Notes: generated by a model not told the origin, from the letters alone. A stretch of 64,000 bases of DNA from Epiperipatus broadwayi (GCA_028023455.1 JAQFVV010006200.1:1065238-1129237); one strand, 5' to 3'; counted from the first letter of the stretch, positions 26,191-39,191 are shown. Numbers and translations are program-made.

Positions 26191-28055
26191 TATTTCATAT
26201 TATTTCATTACTATTCAATAGTTTAGCCATCAAAATTTTTCCTAGGCAGTTTAACACAATGGAAGAAACTGGATTTAAGTGTTATGGGTTCCTGGACTAA
26301 CGATCACCCGCCACTTCTAGAGCTCAAACATCATACGATCTCCCAGGAAATTAACCATTTGATTATTTTATTGGAAAAGCTTATTATAAATATATATTTT
26401 TTAACAGACTGATTGTTAATCAATAATTTCACAGTAATTGTTTTTATTTCTTTATAGTATTGTTATTAAAAAATTTCTTAATATTTTAAAAAATGAAAAA
26501 GGTTTCTAACCTAGAAAAATGAGAGGGCAGACATATTACAATGCACTGTGGGTAGGCAATCAGTAGAATTGCAATTAAGTTTCATATTTTTAATTGGTGA
26601 ATTATTACTAAGTAGTAATAAAGCCAATGAATAAATTAGTTTTCCACTTAATCTCTATTGCATGTTAAAAGAAGAATAATGGAAATTCTCAGTATGGAGA
26701 TGGTCCCTCAAGACATTTGGAAAAAAATAATAAATTTTATAGCTAATGAGAAAATAAATTAAAGAGAAATGAAACTCAATTATAAGTTGAAATAAATTTG
26801 CAAATATTTATTTTAACAATTTAATATATATATATTAGTCTGATAATGTCGCATGTGTCCATTAAATATAAATTCTTTTTATAATATATTAGTGCTATAA
26901 ATATCAATTCTTATGCACAGTTATGTTAGAGTCAATAAAACTACTTCCTAGCAGAATATTTGTAAGATCTATTTATCTACATATATTAAAATGTAATCGA
27001 ATGATTTATTGTTTAAGAATTCATAGAAATTGCTTCATAGTTCTTCAGATCCAAAATCCATAATTCTACAACTGCTTTAAACCTCACATAGCAACCTGCA
27101 TATATTTACTAATTTCTTTAAAGACTTTTTAAGAGTAAAATCACGTGTTAATCTGCAGGATACTGTATGGGTATCTACTGGTTGTTACTATTGTCAATTT
27201 AATTTCCTTTTTTATTAAAAGCAATTCCCAAAATGTTTAATATATTTTTAATGTGTATTAAGACATATTTCTATAGTAGAAACTCCATGGGCAAATTAAG
27301 CTTCATAACGGGTCAGATACAAGACATCATATCAGTTCTGTATTTTTTAAAGTAATCATTAATTACACCCAAAAAGAAGTTTTCAATGATCAAATTGATA
27401 AATTTCTCTAGCTTGTTAATTTGTTTTGCTTTAATTTTTAAACATTTTTAATTACTTCCTTTCTTTTAGATAATCATTAATATTTCTCATTCTTTTTCTT
27501 ACCACATCAAATCTTCTAACAGTCATCATAATTCTTCTGCTTCATAATTTTCTTAATATTTACTTTCTTCAACATTACTGCCTTAATGTTTCCAACTTAT
27601 TTTTCTTTTCTCTTTATGTTCACTTATCAAAAATCTCCAATGGTTTTTTTTCTCCTTTCTTAGTTACCTTATTCTTCTCTTAATATACCACTGTGAACAA
27701 AACAAACTTATCATTAAATATTAAACATCCATTTAACGATTAGAATCAAAATAATAAGTACCATTGACAATGACATCCTCATTTTTTATGCCTTATGATA
27801 TTCTCTTACAAATAAAACATTGGTAAAAAATTTTTTGGAGTAATAGGGCTATACTTATGACTTTCAGGATTTTAAAATCAAATTTCAATGCCTTTACTCT
27901 ATTCAATTCTAAACTATATTCATTATTTGCAATAGGAGAAATTTTTCAAAAATCTTTGAAAATTCTAATTTTCACTTCTGTATAAATATTTATCCAAAAC
28001 ACTGCTAGCAGACAAAAATTTATATTTATACATATCTTTTAATATGGTAATTATT
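26191..28055. other. AT-rich spacer, no gene seen
   Basis: A slightly GC-richer, partly palindromic stretch near 26280-26350 (TTCCTGG...CCAGGAAA) has no gene signal. Otherwise nothing recognised. Confidence 0.5.
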
Positions 28056-28059
28056 AATA

Positions 28060-28560
28060 CATGTATAGGTATACATTCTGGTTTTCCCAGATTTGTCCCG
28101 ATTTTATCACTCTTGTCCTGGTGCCCCAAGATATTCTTTTGGAGCAGTTAATTGTCCCAGTTTTCATAACCACTCATTTCTAATTTTAACTTTATATTTA
28201 ATTTTTATTTTTTATAAATTAATATTTATTCATTTAATATTTTATAATTAATTTTTTTGATTGGTTAATCAGTAATTTTTCCAAAATGGAAATGGCTCCC
28301 TGTTATTTTGGTACGTTAGTAATAAATGATTTCACTTTGTGATTTTGTTTTAATAAATAATATATGTAAATGTGAATATATGTCTTGTGATTTTTTTGTA
28401 TACAATAACCTGCAATGAAGGTTTTTTTTTTTTTTTTGGTCATGTGTCCTAAGTTATGCTCTATGGAAATATGAACACTATACAGATGTATTAAAGTTTT
28501 ATTTATATGTTTTATTAAATGATTACAGGTTTTTAATTATTTGACATAATCTGCACAGAT
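28060..28560 (+). repeat. Dispersed repeat family C, copy 2
   Basis: Same order of blocks as at 9.03-9.63 kb (CCCAGATTTGTCCCG, CTCTTGTCC, ATTTTATAATTAATTTT, GTAAATGTGAATATATG) but without the tRNA-like insertion. It has an extra stretch near 28110-28150. Non-coding. Confidence 0.6.
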
Positions 28561-29155
28561 CTACTAAATAAAACACATCTTATTTTTGTATTATTTTCCG
28601 GAGCTTTTTGCCACATTAATGTTTTTAAAAGTAAGACAGTCAGATATTCCCATATTGATCTTTTCAAAATTTAAGAAAAATATATTTGAGCAATTTTCAC
28701 CTTGATCAGTTTTATCTGACAAACCAAATATCTTCCCAAACTATATTCCTAACTGTCTACTGTGACCGTAAGTTTTCTATTTGGTCAATCTATTCAACAG
28801 ATGGCGCACTACAAGAGAACTCGTGAAATCATTAATTCATAAAAATTAAATAAAAAGCCTGTGCTCATATACCATATATATTATAAAAATAGTGAGTAAT
28901 TTGGGTATTTCTTTGTCCAAAAAAAAATAGGCAAAACAATTTGAAATCTGACAAATAATTTATTCAGTAAAAAAAATAAAATTAACTATTATTTGATTAT
29001 TATGATTTTTTAAATATTTTAAAGATAATTAATGAATTGTTTATTTTTAATGATTTTTTTATCATTAATATAATATTGATTTTTCCTTTTGTTTGTATTT
29101 ATAATTCAAATTTATAAACATTCATTAAGCAAACGATTAAACGTTTGCAAATTTC
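28561..29155. other. AT-rich spacer with a tiny family B end
   Basis: CTGTGCTCATATACCATATA at about 28859-28878 matches the outer end of family B; nothing else recognised. Confidence 0.5.
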
Positions 29156-29167
29156 AATTATCATTAA

Positions 29168-29663
29168 GATACAGGGTATATGAGCACATATTTTTACACG
29201 ACCCACCATTCTCCATTCTATCTCATAACACTGATACACTTGAACACATAAATAAACACTAATACACGTATTTCATGCTAAACAAGCAATCATCAGTTGG
29301 TCCATATTACCATCTCTACACATATATGCTATAAGTGCTCAGATATATATTAAGATAGCCAATCTTCATACTTTAATGGACAGGCTTCAATATATTCCAG
29401 AACTCCAACCATCCATCCAATTGAAAATCTGATGATGGAATGCTCAAAGGCCACCCTGAGGCTTAGATTCTTGTCACACCCATGGACCAACTTATGATTG
29501 TTGTTTTAGCATGAAATATGTATATTAGTGATTATTTATCTTTTCGACATATATGTGTTCAAGTGTATTAATGGTATGAGATAAAGTGGAGAGCGGTGGG
29601 TCATGTGAAATCTGTGCTCATATACCCTATATATTACATATATAGATAAGCCTGTGTTTCAGT
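29168..29663 (+). mobile_element. Family B insertion, copy B5 (inverted dimer)
   Basis: Minus-sense left arm (29168 to about 29484) joined to a plus-sense right arm beginning in the ribozyme region. Outer ends AGGGTATATGAGCACA and complement. A 12-bp direct repeat AATTATCATTAA at 29156-29167 and 29664-29675 flanks it. The right end continues to GCCTGTGTTTCAGT, the same sequence that forms the left end of B1, so this is the family's true terminus. Confidence 0.8.
29258..29301 (-). ncRNA. Hammerhead-ribozyme-like motif in B5, left arm
   Basis: Minus strand: ACCAA, exact core CTGATGA, stem II TTGCT/AGCAT with loop TGTTT, GAA, ATACGTGT, A, TTAGT. One stem I pair and the stem III palindrome are damaged. 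The right arm has its own degraded version (29486-29529) with CTTATGA in the core. Confidence 0.55.
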
Positions 29664-29675
29664 AATTATCATTAA

Positions 29676-30220
29676 TGCACAAATTCAGAGAAACTTCACT
29701 TATAAATGACCTAAAATATCAAGATATTTATTGCACTTGTTTTTAGGTTAAAAGAAAAAATGAAAATGTATATTTTATAAAATATAGATAGCCATAAGTT
29801 TCATGTAATTTATTATATTCAATATAATTATTTTCAAATAAGGCCTACATTCAACAACAAAGATGGACATTCACTTTTATGGATTTCTTTAGTTTCTTGT
29901 TTTTATTTAACTCCCTTACTACCATCAGTAAATTTCTAATGAACTACTGTCTTGTATTGTTTCACTTGCTGAAAGTGATACTGAGTAAATAATAAAAAAC
30001 TTATAATGGTATAGATGTTATAAAATGAACTTTCCAAGCTGTATATATTTTATAAATATACATTTTATCATTTTTATCCAAAAACAAATACCCTAAACAC
30101 CTTGATGTTTTAATGTCATTTCACAAATAAGATGTCTCAGTTCTTATACTTATAATAAATGGGTAGATATTTTTAAAATATTAAAGATAAACCACATTCT
30201 TTGTTAATGATGTCTGATAA
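29676..30220. other. AT-rich spacer, no gene seen
   Basis: No similarity recognised. Confidence 0.5.
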
Positions 30221-31100
30221 TCTTCAGAGGTCTCCAAAACATCTCCATCATTCTGAATATTTTAAATAAATTTCAAACATCAACTGGTTCCTCAAACAAG
30301 TTTTGCAAGTTATCTTTATGGCAACTATCTATATGCCCCAAACTACCATCTTTCTTCAAGGATAATCCCACATCTTTTTTTAGCATTCACCATTTAAATA
30401 GTTTCATTGTGAACCCATCTAGTACAAAAATAAAAGCATTTTGTCAAAAAATGCTATATCCCATTGTAAAAGTTATTATAGTGAATGCTATTCTTAGTGG
30501 AATATTTGCCTTCTATAGCCCATGGATGCAGATTTTTAATAAGACCTATAATAAATGTACGTCTGTAATAAAAGCATACATCTGGGGTTCATCTTCACAG
30601 CTTCTATTCATCAGAACAGCATGTTTTCTCATATTCAAAGGAGATCTCAATTTAATATGCCTCAAATCTTTTACTAGGGCCAAAATATATATTGCAACAT
30701 TTACTAATCCAACACTTAATGCTATCTCTCCTCCAGTATCATTGCTTATTTTAATTTCATACATTAAACATTCATTCCTCACAGATGCTATTGAGCATGC
30801 TGTCAGTATAAAACTAAATCTCTCATTGGAAAATCATTTAAAGATTTAAATAAAATAACTTGTCCATCTAGACATCTATGGATAACCCTACCAGATGCTA
30901 AAACTCTAATCAAGTTAAAAACCTTTGTGCTCCTCAATCATGGTTGAAATTTCTTTTTAATTTACTACAGGGTACAATTCCAACAAAAGTATTTCTTAAT
31001 AACCAATTTAAGCTAAATCTTGAACCTACATGTTTTTTTTTGTGCAATAAATATCCAGAAGAAATGTTACACCTTTTTAAAACCTAACCATACTTCTCAT
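30220..31100 (+). pseudogene. L1/Tx1-like LINE remnant: RT thumb and C-terminal zinc finger
   Basis: The 146-codon open frame at 30409-30849 fits the region after the RT catalytic core in L1/Tx1-type elements: a KVIIVNAILS stretch, then YIWGSS followed by R and KGDLNL, where the family has FIWG...R...GGLNL. Downstream in broken frames the sequence encodes an IPTKVFL segment and a CFFLCNKYPEEMLHLF segment (about 30970-31080), the expected position of the C-terminal CxxC...H zinc finger. An A run near 31264-31276 may mark the 3' end. This is family pattern recognition without a search; it could be another LINE clade. Not functional. Confidence 0.55.
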
Positions 31101-31508
31101 ATCCATGCCTATTCATATTTCATAAGTGAACTATCAATCTCAAACATTTACTAAATATATATAATACCTTCAACCTTTTAATGCATCTGAACTTATTCAT
31201 ACACTAAGAAATCTGGCTTGCATGCTGTTTCATAAGATTTGACAATAAAAAATATAATGTACTAAAAAAAAAAAAGAATGGTTTAACTTGTACCTTTACT
31301 TACTCAATTTTTACACAGAAACATCATGACTAAAATTTGGCAGTCAACAATCTATCTCATTGTGCTCTCACATAGCTTAAACATTTATTTCAATTAACAT
31401 TTCTCATTAGATTTACCTCTTGAAGATAAATTTCTAATCTCTCTTTCCATTTACCTTATCCATTTAAATAAACAGAAGAAGGATTGGCAGGATGCAGGCC
31501 AAAACTGT
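31101..31508. other. AT-rich spacer, possibly LINE 3' UTR
   Basis: Poly-A at about 31264-31275; no other feature. Confidence 0.4.
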
Positions 31509-32120
31509 AATATTTGAAGAAAAGAATATCTTTATACACTGTAATATAGGGGATTTGAACATAGATTTTTAATCTCCTTCTAGCTATCCACTCACTGATA
31601 CCCATGACCACATACATGTGAAAAAGATAAATCCCAATATATATATATATTTCATGCTGTATCCTGCCCACCCCTCTTCTAGATATTTAAATGGATAAGG
31701 TTCTATATATGAGAGGTCAGAATGACTTAAAGCAACATGGGCATGACAATATTATTGGCATCAATAAGGGATTTGGGTGTTCCATCATCAGTTTTCAATG
31801 GTATGGATGACTGAAGAGTTGGAGGGTGTAATAGATTGAAGTCTGTCCATTAAAGTTTGAAGATTTGCTATCTTAATATAAGCCAACCACTGGTCGTATA
31901 TGTGTGTGGAGGAGATGATGATTTAGACCAACTGATGAGTGCTGGTTCAGAATAAAATATGTATATTGGAGATCATTTATGTTTTTCACATGTGTGTGGT
32001 CATGTGTATCAGTTGTATGAGATAGGATATCTGAAGGGAGCTTGAAAGTCCGTATTCAAATCCCCTATGTTACATCTAGACTCCAAATATATAAAGTATA
32101 CTTGTATTCAAATATTAAAC
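31509..32120 (+). mobile_element. Family B insertion, copy B6 (inverted dimer)
   Basis: Left part is minus-sense (AATATTTGAA...TAGGGGATTTGAAC), right part plus-sense (from about 31700, through GCTATCTTAATATAAGCCA to TATTCAAATCCCCTATG). The ribozyme region at about 31940-31985 has ACCAA, exact CTGATGA and GTGCT, but the second stem II strand and GAAA are replaced by AGAATAAAA, so it is dead. I found no convincing target duplication. A small open frame over the left arm is meaningless. Confidence 0.65.
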
Positions 32121-32563
32121 TTTCAATATTGTTATTTTTTGTTTATATACATTTTTTGAATAGAATGTAAACGAAATATATTAATAATGCACATTTAGTG
32201 ACTTCATTGTTTATGATTATTTGTACATAGTACAAATAGGACATTTTATAGATGAAGCTGGTTTTATATATGTGTGTAGTATGGGGGTTTGAATAGTTTT
32301 TATCCCTGTTTTACCATTAAATTAAAAATAAATACTCACTTACTAAACAATATTGTATAGTTAACTGTCTATAGGCCAACACCCTGAAAAAAAAATCAAA
32401 TCTGAATTTGAAAAATTCGAACCCTGAACAAAGACATGATAAGAATATATATTAACCACTATGACATCGTTGATATACATATATAGTGATCCTTAATAAT
32501 TAATTGATACTACTCAGCGTCTATAGCTTCATCACTTTTTAATTTCTCATCAAAGATCAATAC
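32121..32563. other. AT-rich spacer, no gene seen
   Basis: No similarity recognised. Confidence 0.5.
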
Positions 32564-32578
32564 AACATTGAAATTGAT

Positions 32579-32677
32579 TGTCAAGGCGTTGGTGGCCTAG
32601 CGGTTAGCATAGCTGCCTTCCAAGCGGCTGGCCCGGGTTCGCTTCCCGGTCAACGCGTTGACATAAAAAAACAAAAA
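32579..32677 (+). mobile_element. tRNA-derived SINE, copy S2, perfect 15-bp target duplication
   Basis: A tRNA-like cloverleaf: acceptor GCGTTGG with TCAACGC (six Watson-Crick pairs and one G-T), anticodon arm AGCTGC/GCGGCT around CTTCCAA (TCC, glycine-like), and T arm CCGGG/CCCGG around TTCGCTT. It is followed only by GTTGACAT and an A-rich tail. The direct repeat AACATTGAAATTGAT at 32564-32578 and 32678-32692 is exact (15 of 15). The intact stems and perfect duplication make this the youngest SINE in the window. It could be mistaken for a tRNA gene, but the D arm is poor and the duplication proves insertion. Confidence 0.88.
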
Positions 32678-32692
32678 AACATTGAAATTGAT

Positions 32693-33646
32693 ATAATTAA
32701 AGCAATGCATACTTATTTATTTCCAGAAAAATTTCCAAATAATATGTAAGTCTCAAATTCATATTTAAGTGTGTTTGTTCAGCTAAAATTAGTTATAATT
32801 CCGAAAGGCATCTTTTGTCTGAACTCTGAATGCAAATGAAATGACTCTCACCGGATCTGGTATTTGAAAAATGACAGTTATTACGCTGATCAAATTAATA
32901 GTCTTCTTTGGTTGTTTTTTATTCAAAACCTTTTTCAATCTTACTTTTAGATCTTTTATTATAGCTAATTTGAAACTATATAATGAGAAATAAACGTTAA
33001 CAAAAAAGACTGAAACTACTCGATTTCAGATTTTTTTTTCTTTAAAAAAAAAAAAGTGAAAGTATAATACAGTACTTATTTCATATTAAAAAATATAGTA
33101 CCTCCCTTTACTACCAGAAATTACTTGCAGATATATAAAAAATCAGTGATTACTTAATAATGGCAGAAATATTTTTATTTATTTTGCTAATTTGACATTA
33201 CTTTCAAATTCTGAACAAGTTTGAATTCAAGTTCAAATATAATCTTGTAATAAGTAAACAAAACCATATAAATAAGCAATGCATCATCTCAATATGCTTG
33301 CTAGATCAGTTTATTGGTAAAATCCGTGAATGATGACCAACCTTAAATCACCAATAAGCAGTAATTGATCAAGAGTACTTCATTGCTGATTTGTATGGCA
33401 ATTATGTTGTTTCGCCAAAGACAAAATATTGCAATTGATACAAATAGTCTTATCCATATATTTTTAACTATACTGTCTTTAAATACTTATGATAGTATAG
33501 AGCTTGATTATCATGATCTATTTTATACAATTGGTCAGCTCTCTGAATTTGCTATAACATTGTGATTGTGTGTTTCGACAAACACTTTTATCTATTAATT
33601 ACACACCAATTTTTTCTTCACTTTTTCATATTCTTTATTTGTCCTT
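32693..33646. other. AT-rich spacer, no gene seen
   Basis: T/A homopolymers at about 33030-33052. An open frame at 33365-33565 has no recognisable features. Confidence 0.5.
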
Positions 33647-33745
33647 TCATGTGCCATAACATCAGCCAGGAAGTGAACCTGCTAACCCGGGACAACTGCT
33701 TGTAAGGCTGCTGTGCTGACCTCTCGACCACCAATGCTTGACTTA
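33647..33745 (-). mobile_element. tRNA-derived SINE, copy S3
   Basis: Minus strand: GTCAAGCATTGGTGG head, anticodon loop CTTACAA as in S1, B-box region AGGTTCACTTCC, then GATGTTATGGCACATG. About 88% identical to S1 by eye. No A tail and no clear target duplication, so older. Confidence 0.75.
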
Positions 33746-34385
33746 CAGTCAATAATATATAATCAGATATTTTATTGTATGGAAGTTCATAAGTAATTTA
33801 TGCACCGGAAGTGATAAAGCTGGAGCTGCAATGGACTTTTAAGACCAAGGATGCCACTATACCATTTCATCAAATCACATGGGAGAATATTGGAACTGGA
33901 TTTGGAAGAGGACTTTCAATTTGATGAATGATTGTATGATTGGCATTTTACTTAGAAATTCTCTTGCCTATTAAGAAAGTTGGAAAGATCTATAAGAAGT
34001 AGTCTACACATGTCTAGTTTGCATAAAGTGGCTAGATCATGATATCTGGAAAAGAACTCATCAGAATGGTAAAAATAGTATTATAATAGAAGTAGAAATA
34101 AAAGTCAATATTTTCATTTTTATTTTCTTTTAAATGAAGATAATGTTTAAATTTTGCTTTTTGTAAACTATTCAAAATCTGAATAGAAAGAAGCATTTGT
34201 GGTTAAGAATCTATTAAAGTTTATAGCTGATCTCTCTAAAAGTTATTAGCCAGAGTCAAGGATTGAACTGAATGGGTGAATCGTTTTTTGGAAGAGCAGA
34301 TCACAGGCAAAAAAAAAAACAACTGCATGACATTGGATTTGCAGTTAAGTTTAATTTGGTATTTCCTATTTTTTAAAATTTTCAT
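33746..34385. other. Spacer of slightly higher GC, no gene recognised
   Basis: No long frame; broken frames give no family I can name. Confidence 0.4.
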
Positions 34386-34560
34386 GTAATGATATTCGAA
34401 CTTGTTCTCCATCCATTTTAACAGTGCTTATGCTCCTACACTGGATTCAAAACTCATAAAACACTTCTATTCCTTTCTAGAGAATGTTATTGCCTCACTA
34501 CCTTTAAAATAATACGTTCTTTTTTCTTGTTGGAGACTTTAATTCATCTATTATTAACAG
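34386..34560 (+). pseudogene. APE-type LINE endonuclease fragment
   Basis: Broken translation gives SAYAPTLDSK, a FYSFLENVIASLP helix-like stretch and then, after a stop and a +1 shift, VGDFNS. AYAPT...GDFN is the signature of the apurinic-like endonuclease of non-LTR elements, in which the GDFN Asp and Asn are catalytic-site residues. No RT part follows, so it is an isolated relic of a LINE different from families L and R. Confidence 0.6.
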
Positions 34561-36935
34561 AAAACTTTGATTCAAAGTTATTGTAAAAATAACAGTTTTC
34601 TGAAACTAAATAGTGATACCAAATGAGCTGGGGAAATTTTAAAATACAGGGCTATAAGTTGATATCAGTACTATGAGTGATTTTATTTTTTTTTAAGAAA
34701 TTTATAAAATTGAGCTTGTATTATTACAATTTATAGAAATAAAAGCGATAGAAAATAATTGTAGTAATTATTTATAAAATGTCATTGTTCTCCACTAGTC
34801 ATAGATTAATAATTAACTCAGTTTGGTATTAGATAATCCAAAAGTCTTATAAACATGCTTTTTGTTGATAGGGGATTACATGTTTTTTTTTGTTTTGTTT
34901 TTTTATTAAGAAAAAAATGTAGGTGACTGATCACCCGCTGATGTAAATACATTTGTTTAAAGAAATCTTTGAGATTGTACCACAGTCAATACAAAAATTT
35001 TCGGGTCTACTTACCCATAGAGGATTACAAAGTGTTCAGTATTACAAGGTGAAACAATTAGAGACCAGGTTTACAAAAGTACTTACGTTCGATTACAATT
35101 ATATCCATAAAAGAGTTTAACGAGTGACAAGTACAGATCTGCACTGCTCGAAAACAATCCATTAAGGGGCACAGCAGCCCATGAGAGGGGAAACGGTGCT
35201 GAAAACTTTGACCCTATACCCTCCCGGTAGGTTTTCTGGGTAGCGGCAATAATCATCAAGAGCCCGCACCCATAAACCAGATCCTCAATGACTACCACCA
35301 TCGACCCCTGAGAAAGAAATGAGGAGTGCAGACCCGTGCCTGCAAATATTACAGCAAAACTCCATTAATGTTACAGAGATATTTCTAGCTGGAGTGTCTG
35401 GCATCCAGCATGTCATTTGAATTTGTCTGTGATTATGTTCTTGATAAAAGAATTGTTTGCTTTTATTCCTTAAATTTCTCAATCCTTATTAAAAGTTATT
35501 CATTGAATGATTTTGGTAAAATAGTTGATTGTTCATCTTCTTCATCCGTTAAATCCAATATATTATCATAAGCCTCTTGCATAACGTTATTTACCACATA
35601 CTTCTATTCCCTCCAGTTTTTACTGCATTTGCATAGATTTTCATTTTTGATTGTAATGCCTCTTCATACTTGAATTCTTGGTTATTAACATTAAATAATT
35701 TGTTTGACTTACTTTTCTCATTAGTTTCAAATTTAGATTTTATAGTTTTGTTCTTATTAATCAGTTTCGCTTTTTAGATAACGTTATTTTCAATTTTAAA
35801 CTTTTCAAAGCCTTCAACAACATTCACTTCCTCTTTCCCTTGTGATATTTTGGGTGACATATAGTCCAAATCACCTGAGGTGATTTCTTTGTTAACTGGA
35901 TTCTCTTCTTCCATCAGTTGTTTATGTATACTGCTATTTTATTGACTTGCATTTTTCCCTCTATTTTGCACTTGACTTGAAATGTTTTCTGTCATCATTT
36001 TTTTCACAATGATGTCAGTTAAAATCTTGTTGCTGTTAAGAAACTAAAACTTTTCTTCATTTTGATAATAACAATTAAATGTAATGAGCTTACCCTCAGT
36101 TTGGCTTCAAAATATTATCGCGAAGCTTCGTTATCCTTTTTTAATTCCATCTTTTATAGGGGACCTGAAACTAACATTGTATTCCTAGAGCCACTAGGTG
36201 GCGAACTGGGAGAGGGGATTACATGTTGTAAGCAAAAATACAATTTTTATAGTGCATTTGACTGAGATTTCTATAATAATTTGAAACTAACTGATTGTTT
36301 ATTGGTATTAATTCATATTATATAGTTTTCTATATTTTGCAGAGTGAAAGTGTGAATACAACTGGTGAACAATCTAAGATATTTGAACTGAAAACCAATA
36401 TTAAACAAGATTTGGCACTAACTTCAACTTTTTCCATTTTTATGAAAGTAGTCTTTGGAACAATTTATAAGCAGTTTCATAAAGTGGTTTGATGAAAGTA
36501 AAACCAAGATCTTTATTTTCTTGTCTTGTTGACAATTTTTGCTAATTCAAAAGGTGCTTCTTCAGAATATGATTGCCACATGTAAAGACTTTTTAATAAC
36601 CATATGTTCAAAAACCATAAGCCACTAAAAAAACAATCTTTATTATTTTTCATCTTGAATGATTGTCAAATGTCAGAATGTGAAATATTCTGATAACTTT
36701 TTAAAAAGAGAACAGATTTGGATGTTAATGTGTGTCATATTTACTCTATCTAACAAATTAAAGATACATTATCTTAATGATATAATTACCACAACAAGCA
36801 AATTAGTTTATTTGAAATTGCTATTTTGCCTAATTTATTATACTAAAGTAAGATATATCTGCTCCCTACAAATAATATAGTTTTTAAGAATTACCAAAGT
36901 CACACTTTTCTTTATGTTTGCCGTAATATCATATA
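34561..36935. other. Unassigned region with a GC-richer island at 35.06-35.5 kb
   Basis: The minus strand between about 36050 and 35080 has fairly continuous coding-like sequence (for example LWVRALDDYC and LPGGYRVKVFS near 35150-35270) broken by stops, but I cannot name a family. The base composition at 35.06-35.5 kb is clearly less AT-rich than its surroundings, which suggests a mobile-element relic. Confidence that it is coding in any host sense is low. Confidence 0.35.
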
Positions 36936-36988
36936 AATACAATTTATCCAAACTTCAAACACTTTTTAGCAAACTTTATTTGTACATA

Positions 36989-37026
36989 CACCTATTTTTC
37001 GACTGACCTTCAGTCTTCTTCAGAGC
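36989..37026 (-). ncRNA. Hammerhead-like motif, left arm of P2
   Basis: Minus strand: CTGAAGA, one extra A, stem II GACTG/CAGTC around AAGGT, then GAAAAA. The family's GAAACGTA has decayed here. Confidence 0.45.
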
Positions 37027-37854
37027 TATGATATAATGAACAAAATAAAAAAACAACTATATAATAACACCATAAAAAAAATTTTTAATCAATAAAAACA
37101 ACATAAAATATATATATTAAAAACCTGAAATAAATAATCAAACCCAAATAAAACAATTAATATAAAAGAAAATGTACTACATAAATAGAAAATAAATATA
37201 AATTATACATGTGTATTCCTAACTTTATACATATATACATTCAAGGATAACTATTAATCTGAAAAATTATCTATTTTATTATTATTAACAATCTACTAAT
37301 TATCTCTATTCTTCATAAACTTAAACTTTATGATTAATAACCAAAAGTCTTTTAATTTTAAATCATATAATATAATATTATTTCCTTACTCATTCTTCTT
37401 TTAAAATTAATATTTTATATTTATTATTATTTCTGAATATTTAAAACCTATAAACATTATAATCTTTAAACTCACCAAGTTTATTTTGATCTTCTAAATG
37501 AAAATAAAAAATCGTTTTTTTCAAAAAATTAACTTATACCCTAGCTCCCTCTATTACATGTTATTTAAATTAAATATATATATCCCCTACAATTCTTTAT
37601 TTATATATCTTTTTTTCCTTTTTTTACACTTTAACTTTATTATTATTATATAATTCTTATAAATTTATATTATACTGCTCTATATGTTTTTATATATAAT
37701 AAATCACCGATATATCTACATACAAAAGAAACAGGACACAAATTTACACAAAGTTCAATAAAAATGAAGTTACATACAAAAAGTATTAAAGAAAGAAAAA
37801 TAAAAGAAGCTATATTACATGTTATTTAAACTAAATATATATCCACTACAACTC

Positions 37855-37995
<141 letters not shown>

Positions 37996-38127
37996 TACAC
38001 TTTAACTTTATTATTATTATATAATTCTCATAAATTTATATTATACTGCTTTATATGTTTTTATATATAATAAATCACCGATATATATATACATACAAAA
38101 GAAACAGGACACAAAGTTCAATAAAAA

Positions 38128-38240
38128 TGAAGTTACATATGAAAAGTATTAAAGAAAGAAAAATAAAAGAAGCTATATTAATAAGAAAGATAAAACCAGA
38201 ATTTAATAGAGATTCTGGGATTAGGATGAGATTGGTATAG
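38128..38240 (+). pseudogene. C-terminal end of a Penelope-like GIY-YIG endonuclease ORF
   Basis: The last codons read RKIKEAILIRKIKPEFNRDSG, one of the most constant parts of the GIY-YIG endonuclease C-terminus in Penelope-like polyproteins, where the form is RKIKEA-x-I-x(5)-P-x-NRD. A partial copy of the same codons sits at about 37765-37813. The 5' end of the domain and all of the RT are gone. Confidence 0.7.
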
Positions 38241-39191
38241 TTATAGTTATTAAATAAGATATATAGAGGTAAATATGTAAAGAGATAATTGTTTATAAAT
38301 GAGTTGGGGATGATAAAAATGGTTAGGTTAAATAGGAGTATAAATGTGGGTATATTTATAGATATTAAATAATAGGAAAATAATAAATTAATAAAATTAG
38401 CATAATATTTACACATAAAACAGTATAATAAAAATTTATGAGAATTATATAAAAATAATAATAAAAGTTAAAGTATATAAAATAAAAAATATATATGTAA
38501 ATAAAGTTGTAGGGAATATATATATAAACATATAAAGCAGTATAATATAAATTTATGAGAATTATATAATAATAATAAAGTTAAAGTGTAATAAAAAAGA
38601 TATATATAAATAAAGTTATAGGGGATATATATTTAGTTTAAATAACATGTAATAGAGGGAGCTAGGGTATAAGATATTTTTTTGAAAAAAACGATTTTTT
38701 ATTTTCATTTAAAAGATCAAAATAAACTTGGTGAGTTTAAAGATTATAATGTTTATAGGTTTTATATATTCAGAAATAATAATAAATATAAAATATTAAT
38801 TTTAAAAGAAGAATTAGTAAGGAAATAATAGATATTATATGATTTAAAATTAAAAGAGTTTTAGTTATTAATTATAAAGTTTAAGTTTATGAAGAATAGA
38901 GATAATTAGTAGATTGTTAATAATAATAAAATAGATAATTTTTCAGATTAATAGTTGTCCTTGAATGTATATATGTATAAAGTTAGTAATACACATGTAT
39001 AATTTATATTTATTTTCTATTTATGTAGTGCATTTTCTTTTATATTAATTGTTTTATTTGGGTTTAATTATTTATTTCAGTTTTTTAATATATATATATA
39101 TTTTATGTTGTTTTTAGTTTTTTATTGTTTAAAATTTTTTATGGTGTTATAATATAGTTATGTTTTTTATTTTATTTTGTTCATTATATAA

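Noticed and set aside
26250-26350. Palindromic GC-richer segment as an RNA gene
   Set aside because: Only a short TTCCTGG/CCAGGAA pairing; no box motifs and no second copy seen.
11427-29663. Families A and B as MITE-type DNA transposons
   Set aside because: Inverted arms suggest this, but duplications of 11-14 bp, variable arm lengths, off-centre junctions and 107-bp minimal copies do not fit cut-and-paste elements.
32585-32657. Functional tRNA-Gly gene
   Set aside because: The D arm is poor and the segment is bounded by an exact target duplication and an A-rich tail, so it is a SINE.
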